A stretch of 64,000 nucleotides of DNA. Origin: Pedobacter sp. SL55 (GTDB lineage: Bacteria > Bacteroidota > Bacteroidia > Sphingobacteriales > Sphingobacteriaceae). The stretch spans positions 2,790,001-2,854,000 of the forward strand of contig NZ_CP113059.1 of assembly GCF_026625705.1 (NCBI RefSeq). The letters are read 5' to 3'. Below the pieces are notes generated by a model, which saw only the letters and a program-made list of their open reading frames with translations, made no database searches and was not told where the DNA came from. The position numbers were made by a program, and so were the translations under genes. Shown here one piece after another: positions 1-12,682 of this stretch (its first letter is position 1; every line of letters begins with the position of its first letter).

Positions 1-2
1 AC

Positions 3-923
3 CTAAATCCAGCGTTAAGTGGCGAGTTTGAAGGCGATATCCGTTTCAATATGATTTATCGTTCGCAGTGGACCAAAATACAGGGTGCGCTAGAAAGTTA
101 TACCTTTTCTGTAGATTATCAATTACCTGTTTTTGGTGGCGGTATTGGCCTGATCGCCAATAAATCAACAGAGGGTACAGCTTATCTTGCCAAGCTAAAT
201 TTGGCCGCTATACTGTCTTATAATGTAGAACTTAACGATTATAGCAGACTTTCTTTCGGGTTACAGGCAGGTATCATCAATCGTCGTATTGATGAAAATA
301 AATTGCTCTTCGCAGATCAAATAGACGATAGGGGGATCATCACAGGTGGAGCCTCCTCAGCTTCCATTTTTACCAATAATAACCGCAGTTTTTTTGATGG
401 TGGCGCTGGTATTAATCTTGTGGCAGGTAATTTTATGCTAGGTACATCTGCACAGCACATCAATCAACCTAATGAATCGTTTACCGGACAGGTCGCTAAA
501 TTACCCATGAGATATGGTTTCCATACCAGCTATTTAATTAGTTTAGATCGCTACGGAGAAGATCTGCCAGCTATCATACCCTCTTTAGTGGTTTACAGGC
601 AGGATAAGATCAATTCCGTTAGCGCTGGGTTTCAATATAAAACCAATGCCATCAATTTAGGGTTTTGGTACAGGGGAGATGGTAAGCAGCATGATGCTAT
701 CGTACTTTCTGTAATCTTAGATCTATTTAAAAAAGGAGATAAGACCAGTAAATTTAGGTTAGGTGTTAGCCATGATGCTACTACATCAAAATTGAATTAT
801 ACCAGCACTGGCGGAACAACTGAGGGCGCCTTGGTTTTTGAAACTGAAATACCGGGAAGGGCAGAGGCTAGATATCTTCGAGATCGTAGTAATAATTTTA
901 ATCGTTGTTATAAGTTTTATTAA
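3..923 (+). CDS. PorP/SprF-type outer-membrane protein, 5' end outside the window
   Basis: The reading frame is open from base 3, before the first ATG at 51, and begins LNPALSGEFEGDIRFNMIYR. The NPALSG motif near the mature N-terminus is typical of PorP/SprF proteins, outer-membrane beta-barrels of the type IX secretion and gliding machinery in Bacteroidota. The true start is therefore upstream of the window, and the ATG at 51 is internal. The rest shows alternating hydrophobic and glycine-rich strands. The final stretch (EARYLRDRSNNFNRCYKFY) is basic and contains a Cys; it is not an obvious beta-barrel ending, so a late frameshift is possible. In this family such proteins often sit behind large adhesin genes; that partner would lie off the window. 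Confidence 0.75.
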   Translation, partial: LNPALSGEFEGDIRFNMIYRSQWTKIQGALESYTFSVDYQLPVFGGGIGLIANKSTEGTAYLAKLNLAAILSYNVELNDYSRLSFGLQAGIINRRIDENKLLFADQIDDRGIITGGASSASIFTNNNRSFFDGGAGINLVAGNFMLGTSAQHINQPNESFTGQVAKLPMRYGFHTSYLISLDRYGEDLPAIIPSLVVYRQDKINSVSAGFQYKTNAINLGFWYRGDGKQHDAIVLSVILDLFKKGDKTSKFRLGVSHDATTSKLNYTSTGGTTEGALVFETEIPGRAEARYLRDRSNNFNRCYKFY

Positions 924-1456
924 TTGTTCAAAGGAGAAACAAAAGAAGCTTTAATTGCTAGCTCAGATTAGCCTCAAATGCTTTCAATCAATAAAATAAA
1001 ATTGTCCCTCTCATTTTTAAGGATTATCTATCCCGACATTTCGGTAGGGTTAGCTAGGCCTGTGCCGAATTTGCTTCGGTAGGGAGAGGTTCGCATCAAA
1101 TAAGCCCTTGGTTAAAACCCAAGGGCTATGAGTAATTTTACACCACGCTATCAAATCCCCAAATCCACGAATATCCAATAATCAAATCTCCAAATCCACG
1201 AATAACCAAATCACCTGTAGGGCTTAGGCTAAGCAATCGACCTATTGACTAAGCCACCAACTCACAACACTTAACTCATAACTCGCAATCAAATCACTAA
1301 ACAACGAACAACGAACAACGAAACTCGAATTACCGAATAGCCAAATCCACGCATCAACAAATCAACGAACAACGACGAACGAACAACGAAACTCGAATTT
1401 TTCTTCAACTTTATGGAAAACTGCAACGCTTAGCATCTTGATAAAAAAGAGACGAA
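924..1456. other. Non-coding, low-complexity intergenic stretch
   Basis: I see no convincing gene here. From about 1150 to 1400 the sequence is built from short degenerate words (AAATCCACGAAT, CAACGAACAACGAA) repeated irregularly. At 1028-1049 there is a small hairpin-like TCCCGACATTTCGGTAGGG, resembling the CCCGAT/ATCGGG elements seen elsewhere in the window. Confidence 0.5.
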
Positions 1457-2260
1457 ATGAAGAATAGCTTTCCCGTAGATATTCCAAAACCTTGTGGGCA
1501 ATCTTGGGAACAAATGGCCCAAACCGCCAATGGTAAATTCTGTAGCCATTGCAGCACCGAAGTAATAGATTTTACGCAAATGACTACCGCCCAGCTGCAG
1601 CTTTATTTTAAAAATACCACACAGCCTATCTGTGGACGCATCGATACCTTTCAACTGCATTGGTTAAACCATCCACCAGCGTTGCACACTCCTCAAATTG
1701 GATTTAGCTTTAAAATAGCGATGGCATCGGTAATGGCCTTGTTGGTAAGCACCAAAGCAAATGCCCAGCAAATGGCAGCGAAAGCTCAAACTACTACTCA
1801 TTTGAGCAGTACTATAGCTAAAATCAATACTCAAGTTAAGGACATCGCAACTGAGGGCAGCTTTCTCCTAAAAGGCACAGTGAAATCATTGGAAGATGGT
1901 CTTGCGCTTGAAGGAGCAAACATTAAGGTAATCGGTTTAAACCAAGCTACCATTACCAATAGTGACGGCATATTTAAACTTTTTGTAAAGGGCTTAGCAC
2001 AACAAGAGGTAACTTTATTAATTACTTATTTGGGACATTCGAGCCAACAAGTTAAAGTGAAGCTAACACAAGAACCCGAAGATCTAACGATAAGTTTAGC
2101 TTCCGACAGTATCATTCTAGGAAAAGTATCGGTCACTGCACCCGTAGTTGAGATCCGACATGTCATCACTGGTGGTATCATTGCCGTTAAAACAGAGGAG
2201 CTAAAAAGACCATCCTTCTTCAAGCGCATGTTGGATCATGTAGGCGGGTGGTTTAAATAG
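1457..2260 (+). CDS. Membrane-anchored protein with carboxypeptidase-regulatory-like domain
   Basis: 267 residues. The N-terminal part (1-75) contains a Cys-rich segment (PKPCGQSWEQM, KFCSHCSTEV, QPICGRID) that could bind a metal or form disulfides. A hydrophobic helix follows at about 83-103 (FKIAMASVMALLVSTKANA). Residues about 137-215 form a CarboxypepD_reg-like beta-sandwich (LKGTVKSLEDGLALEGANIKV). The same N-terminal CGQSWEQM / FCSHC arrangement is known to me from uncharacterised Bacteroidota proteins that carry such a domain. The enzymatic role is unknown. The gene stands alone between two long non-coding stretches. The ATG at 1457 is the only plausible start, 32 nt after an in-frame TAG. 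Confidence 0.6.
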   Translation: MKNSFPVDIPKPCGQSWEQMAQTANGKFCSHCSTEVIDFTQMTTAQLQLYFKNTTQPICGRIDTFQLHWLNHPPALHTPQIGFSFKIAMASVMALLVSTKANAQQMAAKAQTTTHLSSTIAKINTQVKDIATEGSFLLKGTVKSLEDGLALEGANIKVIGLNQATITNSDGIFKLFVKGLAQQEVTLLITYLGHSSQQVKVKLTQEPEDLTISLASDSIILGKVSVTAPVVEIRHVITGGIIAVKTEELKRPSFFKRMLDHVGGWFK

Positions 2261-2621
2261 ATGGCGTTTCCTTGCAAAAACAGTTAGGTAAACATTTAAT
2301 TTAATGATCAATAAACTTTACATTTTCTAGGTAATTCTTCGTGCCTCCTTCGGGGATTGTTCGGTAAAAAGGCTGTTTTTCGAAGGTTTCTCGAACAAAA
2401 CCCGAACAACACTCGAACAAGGGTAGACAAAACCAGCCAAATACAGTGAGTTTTGGCCAAAACCGGCGCAGGGGGATTTGGCAAAGTCTTGAATATAAAT
2501 AACATCACCTATTTAGAGATTACAATACAATTTACCGCGATTATAGCAACGCGTTCCCGTTTCGGTTGCTTGTGTTAGTACCTTAGTACCTCGGTAAGCT
2601 AGTTTTGATGGTATTAAATGC

Positions 2622-2700
2622 TATCTTTGCATGTAACAGTACTCGCCACGCTACCCGTCAGAACAGCGTCCCAGGGCGAGTCTTTTGCTTTTATACGCTA
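2622..2700 (+). ncRNA. Candidate small RNA: promoter-like box followed by a long bulged hairpin
   Basis: TATCTTTG at 2622-2629 matches the Bacteroidota -7 box. About 12 nt later a 12-bp stem begins: ACTCGCC (2641-2647) pairs with GGCGAGT (2675-2681), and ACGCT (2648-2652) pairs with AGCGT (2665-2669), with a 5-nt bulge at 2670-2674 and a 12-nt loop. It is followed by CTTTTGCTTTT, which would serve as a termination tract. No TTG lies at the expected 19 bp upstream (the nearest gives 14 bp), so the promoter is weak. No known RNA family is recognised. Confidence 0.3.
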
Positions 2701-2853
2701 GTAGATGGCGTAGGGTTTGGCCCATAACTTCTTTGCTAAAACAGCCCCTTTAGCAAAGCTGATACGAACACTATACGAAGAACGTACGAACAAATGGTGT
2801 TTTTTAGGTGATGGTTGCGGCCAATTCAATCATTGTCTCATTTAAAATTTAAA

Positions 2854-2873
2854 CCTTACGGGAAACCGTAAGG
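2854..2873 (+). promoter_or_regulatory. GAAA-tetraloop hairpin in the leader of the small gene at 2927
   Basis: CCTTACGG (2854-2861) and CCGTAAGG (2866-2873) form a perfect 8-bp stem closed by a GAAA (GNRA) tetraloop. It ends 53 nt before the ATG at 2927 and has no following T-run, so a structured 5' leader is more likely than a terminator. Confidence 0.4.
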
Positions 2874-2926
2874 AATTGTAATTGGCTTTAGGGAATTTTA
2901 GGGATGTTTTACTTAAATAAAATTTT

Positions 2927-3136
2927 ATGGCTTATTATCGATTAAACCTAAACCAACAGGCAAATGGCGATTATGAAGTGCATAAGGATGATTGCAGATA
3001 TTATCCTTCACAAAATTATGATTCCTTAGGTTCGTTCAGTATTTGTAAACCTGCGGTGGACGAAGCTAAAAGAAAGCATCCTTACAAGAAAATTAATGGA
3101 TGTGTACACTGTTCAGAGAGTTGCCACACAAGCTGA
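2927..3136 (+). CDS. Small Cys/His-rich conserved hypothetical protein
   Basis: 69 residues with the pattern YEVHKDDC - LGSFSICKPAVDEAKRKHP - GCVHCSESCHTS. The spacing of the five Cys and two His residues suggests a small metal-binding fold. I recognise the layout (HxxxC ... LGxF..C..AV..AK ... GC..C...CHTS) from short uncharacterised bacterial proteins, but no function is established to my knowledge. The gene stands alone, with a structured leader upstream and a strong terminator 15 nt after its stop. Confidence 0.6.
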   Translation: MAYYRLNLNQQANGDYEVHKDDCRYYPSQNYDSLGSFSICKPAVDEAKRKHPYKKINGCVHCSESCHTS

Positions 3137-3150
3137 TGTAGTTGCCTTGA

Positions 3151-3184
3151 AATCAATGCTCTTATTTCGAGCATTGATTTTTTA
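3151..3184 (+). terminator. Rho-independent terminator after the 69-residue gene
   Basis: AATCAATGCTC (3151-3161) pairs perfectly with GAGCATTGATT (3169-3179) across a 7-nt loop, and a run of T follows. Confidence 0.85.
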
Positions 3185-3424
3185 TATTGCTGATATAATC
3201 TTACATTAGCTAGCTCAATTAAATCTAAATGCTCATCTCAAATGTGCCCGGTAACGAACTCGAAGAACATCCCTATCTAAATCACTATAAAGAATTCGTA
3301 AAAAAATCCTATGCACATTCTAGCGGGGTTATAGTCGTTTAACATCGCAGATAAAATGAATTCCCCATACGTTTATCAAGGTAGATAAAAAGTAATGCAG
3401 GATTATAAATAATATTCCATCTAA

Positions 3425-3964
3425 ATGATAACAAAACTACAAGTTGAAGACATTATTGAAAAACGTTGGACTTCTTTAAAAGACCCAAAGGAGTTAATTA
3501 GTCTCTATAGTATTGAAAAACAAACCAATCAAGGTTACAATGGCAGGCAGTTGTTAGAGCTTTTTCAAAATTGTGAAGATGAGGGGGCCTCAATTGTGGA
3601 AATTTCTCTTGATACAGAAACATGCTCACTGACAATTAGCAATGATGGTCCTAAACCGTTTTCATTAAAAGGGTACGACTCTATATTTTATCCTGGTCTT
3701 TCTTCTAAAGTTTCGTCGGGGTATATAGGTAATAAAGGGTTAGGATTTCGTTCAATAATAAATTGGGCAGATCAAATTACGATCATCAGTAATGACTTTA
3801 AAGTTGTGTTCGATAACTCCTTTGATCGTCGAAATGACGGTATTATTTTACTTTTGAGACAGCCTCTTTTTTTTGCTTCGTGTAAAATTAAGGAGCAATT
3901 GGGTTTTTCTCAGCAACAACGTGTTGGTTGTTTCGTAGATCATCCGTGCTTGGGTAGGCCGTAA
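3425..3964 (+). pseudogene. Truncated N-terminus of a GHKL (sacsin-like) ATPase
   Basis: The first ~145 codons encode a Bergerat-fold ATPase start: N-box LLELFQNCEDEGAS, G1-like box ISNDGPKPF and G2-like box GYIGNKGLGFRS. This is the arrangement of sacsin/HSP90-type ATPase N-termini on large proteins of well over 1000 residues, several of which occur in restriction or phage-defence contexts. From about base 3856 the sequence changes to the terminator half and the antisense of the adjacent minus-strand gene, and the frame ends by chance at 3964. The gene is therefore a remnant. The defence association is family knowledge and cannot be shown here. Confidence 0.65.
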
Positions 3965-4231
3965 GCAACTCGGATAGATCGTCGAAGTCTTCGGTGTCGA
4001 AACTGATCACGCAACTAAGTGCTTCTCCATCACAGGAAGCGGTAGGCACATCCTGTACATCAATCGGCGTCCAATTACCGGGATCATCAATACCCGTTTC
4101 CTGGTCCAAATTATACTGATAGTACATGGTCACATTTTTAGCAGATTTCGCTTTAAAAGCACTCATACTAAATACCAGGCCGAACGCTAAACATAGCGCT
4201 GCTAGGCCAAAAACTAATTTACTTTTTTCAT
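3888..4231 (-). pseudogene. Small exported protein of DUF6520-like type, frameshifted in the signal peptide
   Basis: The open frame from 4166 encodes MSAFKAKSAKNVTMYYQY..., resembling the mature part of the small exported DUF6520-like proteins common in Sphingobacteriaceae. Upstream in the same frame lies KSKLVFGLAALCLAFGLVFS, a clear signal peptide, but it is one base out of phase with the ATG at 4231. Adding one A to the six-A run after that ATG restores MKKSKLVFGLAALCLAFG and a protein of about 114 residues. Either the gene is broken, or the A-run was miscalled, or translation starts internally at 4166 without a signal. The function of the family is unknown. Confidence 0.55.
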
Positions 4232-4256
4232 AACTATTAATTTTAATGTTTACTAT

Positions 4257-4308
4257 GGGTAAAGCCTTCGGCTGGTTTTTGGTTAATTATGTTGCCAAGG
4301 CTTTACCC
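4257..4308. repeat. 12-bp perfect inverted repeat upstream of the DUF6520-like gene
   Basis: GGGTAAAGCCTT (4257-4268) and AAGGCTTTACCC (4297-4308) are perfect complements separated by 28 bases. The repeat lies in the 5' leader of the minus-strand gene starting at 4231 and could fold in its mRNA. Confidence 0.6.
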
Positions 4309-4510
4309 CTAAATTTTGACTGCTTTATTGCATTTGAAAAAACAGCCGAAAAAGGGGGTTAAATTCCTTCCCCGCTACTGGTGCTTAATTGCTGAGGCTT
4401 GCCCAGAGCGCTGCGGAAGGCCAGAAATGGTACATTGCCGTTTTGGTGGGCCTACCTTTAAACCTTGCCTCCTGGAGGCGAGGCCTAAAATTTGTGTTTT
4501 TTTTTTTGTA

Positions 4511-4725
4511 ATGAAAACTCAAAAAAATGGACTTTGGCGCTTGCTTTGCTTTTACCGTTTTTGCATACTGCCAATTTAGAGCGCTTTTGTACGGGTGATA
4601 ACTGCTACAACGGTGTAAAAAATACTGTAGTTTGTACAGTTTTTTTCATAGCCAAACCGAGCTTTAAGGCCATGGGAGTAGCTAAGAAACGTGTTTTTGG
4701 GAAGGAAGCTGAAATAGCGTTTTAA
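4511..4725 (+). pseudogene. Putative small secreted protein, frameshifted after the start
   Basis: ATG at 4511 reads MKTQK and then leaves the coding phase. One extra A in the seven-A run at 4520-4527 would give MKTQKKWTLALALLLPFLHT, a convincing signal peptide, continuing ANLERFCTGDNCYNG to a stop at 4725 (71 residues). The mature part contains a closely spaced Cys pair. It converges on the Crp-like gene, overlapping it by 4 nt. I do not recognise the family, and with only a signal-like segment as evidence it could be a chance frame. Confidence 0.35.
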
Positions 4726-5282
4726 AGGAATTTTTGGTAATGGCGCACAAAATAATTGTAATTGATAGCTAGGTAATTGGCGATATTCTTTTTGGCAAGC
4801 AGAGGCACAATAGCCCTATATTCCGTATAAAAGCGCTGTATTTTGACTTCGGCGCTTTTCTCTTCGAGCAGAAATGGCCTCAACTGGCATTGGTTGATAT
4901 ATTGTACATTTAAATTCCTATAGATACGGATCAGTTCGGGGAATTGCAGCCATAGCTGTTGGAGCGCCTCCCAATTCCAATAATAAATGAGGGTAGGTAC
5001 GCAGGCCCGGAAGAATTGCTGCGCAGGCCTTTCGTCCATGAACAGAAATTGGTTGGTGTTAAAGAAGTTGACAATGGAAGGCCGGTCGCGGTACTGGCTG
5101 TTATATTCTTTCAGCAGCCCATCGGCCACGTAGGCAATACCTTTAGATTGGTATAGAAAGCCTTCGTTATACCTAACCTTTTTAAATTTCATTTCAGCAC
5201 AAATTGCAGCCCATGCCCTGGGACTTACCGCACCATTTTGCTGTAGTTGAAGTTTGAGTTTAAGATGGAGCGCTTCATTCAT
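4722..5282 (-). CDS. Crp/Fnr-family transcriptional regulator
   Basis: 186 residues from the ATG at 5282 (MNEALHLKLKLQLQ...); an upstream in-frame ATG at 5318 would add 12 residues. The middle shows the cyclic-nucleotide-binding beta-roll as it appears in Bacteroidota Crp relatives: FKKVRYNEGFLYQSKGIAYVADGLLKEY, then FLFMDERPAQQFFRACVPT. The C-terminus (LLAKKNIANYLAINYNYFV) aligns with the usual IASYLGITPETLSR helix-turn-helix but is divergent and short, so DNA binding may be reduced. The ligand is unknown. The gene faces the small exported-protein genes, and its promoter must lie in the long gap upstream. Confidence 0.65.
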   Translation of the reverse strand: MNEALHLKLKLQLQQNGAVSPRAWAAICAEMKFKKVRYNEGFLYQSKGIAYVADGLLKEYNSQYRDRPSIVNFFNTNQFLFMDERPAQQFFRACVPTLIYYWNWEALQQLWLQFPELIRIYRNLNVQYINQCQLRPFLLEEKSAEVKIQRFYTEYRAIVPLLAKKNIANYLAINYNYFVRHYQKFL

Positions 5283-6403
5283 AGGTGTTTTGTTTAAATA
5301 GTACTTCCCAATTTCCAAATATTAGACTAAAAAGCACTAAGATTTTCAGCCAAATTGTACTAACCCATACATTTTAATGTACTAACTCATAAAAAATCAA
5401 TAGACGGGCATCTGCTATCTTTTGCTTAATCAAAATTAAACGCTTGCACCCGCACGCACAATGAACATTAGGTTAACTTTTTTGATGTGTAAAAGTTGAC
5501 ATTTAAACACATTGGGTGCAACGTAGATTTATCCTAATGGTAAATTCTGCAGTACATAACCTTTTGTTTTCATAAATCCGTCTTTATTGAGAGTACGAAT
5601 TTAGATTAACAGGAGGCAATAGGGCGTTAGTTTTTCTTAAGAAATGCCGATGTGAAAAATTACCTTTTGTTAATTATTCTGGTTTGCTTAAAAGCATGAA
5701 ATCGTTTATTCGGTAAGTTAGTATTGCTTAAAATAAATGACAAACATTTTCCCGTCTAAAGTGGTGAAATGACCTTTTTAAATGGTAAATTGACTAAGTA
5801 GGGTAGCATATTGCTATATAGTTTTGCAATTAACCTGATCCCTGACTACTAATTCCTGACCACTTAAATAACCAATAAAGATAGTTTTGCAATTAACCTG
5901 ATCCCTGATCCTTAAAATAACCAAAAAACTATAGTTCAAAGATCCCTCCATTATAGTCGGGATGACGGAGTAGGAGAAGAGAGTGCTAGGGAACTTAAAT
6001 AAACTTAGGTACCTAAGGTGGTGAATGTTTAATAAAGAATAACCAATGAACCAATTCAACAACTCGCGGCTCGCAACCCACAACCCGCAACCCACAACTC
6101 AAAATCCAACCCAAAGCCAGCTCCACACAGCCTACACACAGGGTCGGCACAAGGATGACACATGAATCGCACATGAATGGCACATCATTGTTTTACACTC
6201 AAAGCTCCATAACCAAATAAACTAATAACTAATGAACCAATTGAACGTCCTGCAACAAGCCAAGCTTGGTACATCGCAAATGTCGGTGGTAAAGCCATCC
6301 CTTATACTACTTATATATAGGTATAGCGCATCTAAATTCCCGTTTACATTTTTTCTTCTTGTCTGTCAGCAGCTTATATAGCTATTTGGAATAAAAAGCG
6401 CTG
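5283..6403. other. Long AT-rich intergenic region before the rRNA promoters
   Basis: No supported gene lies in about 1.1 kb. It contains a 28-bp direct repeat (listed separately), a 14-bp palindrome CTTAGGTACCTAAG at 6004-6017, and degenerate CAACCCACAACCCGCAAC-type words at 6060-6105. A short open frame across the repeats at 5814-6095 has no protein-like character. Confidence 0.5.
5818..5908. repeat. 28-bp direct repeat, two copies
   Basis: The sequence beginning ATAGTTTTGCAATTAACCTG and ending ATCCCTGA occurs at 5818-5845 and again, identically, at 5881-5908. Confidence 0.8.
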
Positions 6404-6409
6404 TTTGTA

Positions 6410-6439
6410 TTGCGCAGGGATAATTTTTTTCTACCTTTG
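6410..6439 (+). promoter_or_regulatory. rRNA promoter P1
   Basis: TTG at 6410-6412 and TACCTTTG at 6432-6439 are separated by exactly 19 bp, the canonical -33/-7 arrangement for the Bacteroidota housekeeping sigma factor. The transcript would start near CTCCGCTTCGGAG, a 5-bp hairpin. Confidence 0.8.
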
Positions 6440-6514
6440 CACTCCGCTTCGGAGGAAGAGGGGACTGGATGAAAAGCACTAACAAACGGGAAAGAAAAAA
6501 GTTTTATTTTTTTC

Positions 6515-6544
6515 TTGGAAAATGGAAAAGTTTTTCTACCTTTG
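6515..6544 (+). promoter_or_regulatory. rRNA promoter P2
   Basis: TTG at 6515-6517 and TACCTTTG at 6537-6544, again with a 19-bp spacer. The -7 box and the following CACTCCGCTTCGGAGGAAGA are identical to P1. Confidence 0.8.
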
Positions 6545-6642
6545 CACTCCGCTTCGGAGGAAGAGGTTGAGGTTTTGAAAGAGGGAGAAGAGAGGGGTTG
6601 GTAAGATGAAGAAGAGCAAATAAAAAATATTTCATTTTTTAT

Positions 6643-6672
6643 TTGGAAAGAAGAAAAAGTTTCCTACCTTTG
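6643..6672 (+). promoter_or_regulatory. rRNA promoter P3
   Basis: TTG at 6643-6645 and TACCTTTG at 6665-6672, 19-bp spacer, followed by CAGTCCCAAACG instead of the P1/P2 hairpin. The leader from here to 6996 contains a short open frame with no protein-like features. Confidence 0.8.
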
Positions 6673-6996
6673 CAGTCCCAAACGAAACGGGAGCTGACGA
6701 ACGGAGTTCGCAGCTAAACAAAACAAGATTGAAACAATGAGCTACCAAACAGATGCGGAACATTAAGACCGCTGAAACACAAGTAGGGAATTGCAGGATA
6801 TATAGACCACCGCGAGGTAAGGTCGATAAGTTCATTAAAGAGATATCATTTACAAAAGCGCAGCGAGGCGAAAATGTTTACTGTAAAGTACATACAGCCG
6901 AACTGTTTTCTTTAGGTCGGTTCTTACAGACAATACAAATCAAGAACAGACAATCAATTTTAGTTAATAGATAGTCAGAGTTCGAATTCACATTTT

Positions 6997-8516
<1,520 letters not shown>

Positions 8517-8748
8517 CTGGAGTGGAACTGTCCACTCGCTGCGCCCAAATGATACTATATGATATAGTATAGGATGTAAATGATGATATATCTCTAAACA
8601 GGAAAAAAGAAACACCAAGAAGATGAAGCCATTCTAGCTTAGCTAGCGGCGAGATTGATTGTTAATTACGATTTACGAATTACGAGTTACGATTTAAGAA
8701 GGAAACGGAACAAATCTAAAATCGTCAATCTAGAATCTAAGATCAAAT

Positions 8749-8823
8749 AGTCCCGTAGCTCAGCCTGGTTAGAGCACTACACTGATAATGTAGGGGTCTC
8801 CAGTTCAAATCTGGACGGGACTA
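8749..8823 (+). tRNA. tRNA-Ile (GAT)
   Basis: A full cloverleaf is visible. The acceptor AGTCCCG pairs with CGGGACT, the D stem is GCTC/GAGC, the anticodon stem CTACA/TGTAG carries loop CTGATAA (anticodon GAT), and the T stem is TCCAG/CTGGA with TTCAAAT. CCA is not encoded. It lies in the 16S-23S spacer. Confidence 0.95.
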
Positions 8824-8834
8824 CGGATAGTTTT

Positions 8835-8914
<80 letters not shown>

Positions 8915-8992
8915 CTCGGTGAACAAAGATGAAAGAACAAAGATAAAAGACATGGTCTTTATTCCTTGCTCATTAATCCTTGCTCCACCTTG

Positions 8993-9014
8993 AGAAAGTT
9001 CTTTGACATATTGG
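8993..9014 (+). promoter_or_regulatory. boxA-like antitermination element before 23S
   Basis: GAAAGTTCTTTGACATATTG in the spacer resembles the boxA-type element commonly found shortly upstream of 23S genes in Bacteroidota. The assignment is by similarity only. Confidence 0.4.
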
Positions 9015-9146
9015 AAGAAGTTAAAAAAGAAGAGCAAACAACAATAGGCGACTGTTGTGTTTGTGCTCTCCCGATGCAAATCGGGGATGAGACATCATGA
9101 CAAGAGCAAAAAAGCATACCATGCGGCGCAAAAGGCGCATGAGTAG

Positions 9147-12018
<2,872 letters not shown>

Positions 12019-12098
12019 GCAGACGTTGTTTGCTCTTCGAAACTTAACTTCTTTCAATAATATGTCATTTATTATCACTGAATAATAACAAAGATATT

Positions 12099-12207
<109 letters not shown>

Positions 12208-12217
12208 AACTTAAACG

Positions 12218-12248
12218 GCCCCTTGCAGAAATGTCAAGGGGCTTTTTT
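12218..12248 (+). terminator. rRNA operon terminator
   Basis: GCCCCTTG (12218-12225) pairs with CAAGGGGC (12235-12242), followed by six T. Confidence 0.9.
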
Positions 12249-12638
12249 GTGTAATATAAAATTCCTGCGGTACTCGGCACTTCTGGCGTTTTATGCGACC
12301 ATGATTTATGGAAGAGTCAGAAAAAACCTTCGAAGGAAACAACTTCTTATAAATCTCCTTACTTTTCTGTGTAAATACTTAAAACTTGTCTAGCAGTGTC
12401 AGTGGTTAGTCTTAGTTACGAATTATAATTCTGAAATAGTTTCTTCCTTGTAGGTGTACGAACATCCGCCGCTGGGCAGAACCCACACTTGCAAAGCGGG
12501 AAATTCACACTTTTTTAAAAATTGATGTTGAATATCTTTTTAGAGATATAGACCCATAAACATTTAATTAGTATTGTAATTTCCTTAATCCTAAATGATT
12601 GATGATTACTATGATTTGCTTTTTTATTTTATGAAATA
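12249..12638. other. Intergenic spacer between rRNA operon and IS element
   Basis: I see no gene, RNA or strong repeat in these 390 bases; the stretch is AT-rich. Confidence 0.5.
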
Positions 12639-12682
12639 AAATTGTGTGCTTCCCTAAATTTCGTACCAATCAAAAATAGAAT

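Larger units (their letters stand above)
2261..2926. other. Intergenic region with two RNA hairpins, no protein gene
   Basis: No credible coding frame is visible in these 666 bases. The region contains a possible small transcript at 2622-2700 and a tetraloop hairpin at 2854-2873, both listed separately. Around 2340-2430 there are repeated CGAACAA words of the same kind as at 1300-1400. Confidence 0.5.

Noticed and set aside
4316..4579. 87-codon plus-strand frame upstream of the small secreted protein
   Set aside because: No protein-like character; only the region from the ATG at 4511 shows a signal-peptide pattern, in another phase.
5814..6095. 93-codon minus-strand frame over the 28-bp repeats
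   Set aside because: It is a translation of repeats and low-complexity sequence, with no start context.
6753..6974. Open frame of 73 codons in the 16S leader
   Set aside because: It lies in the transcribed rRNA leader, has no protein-like features and no ribosome binding site.
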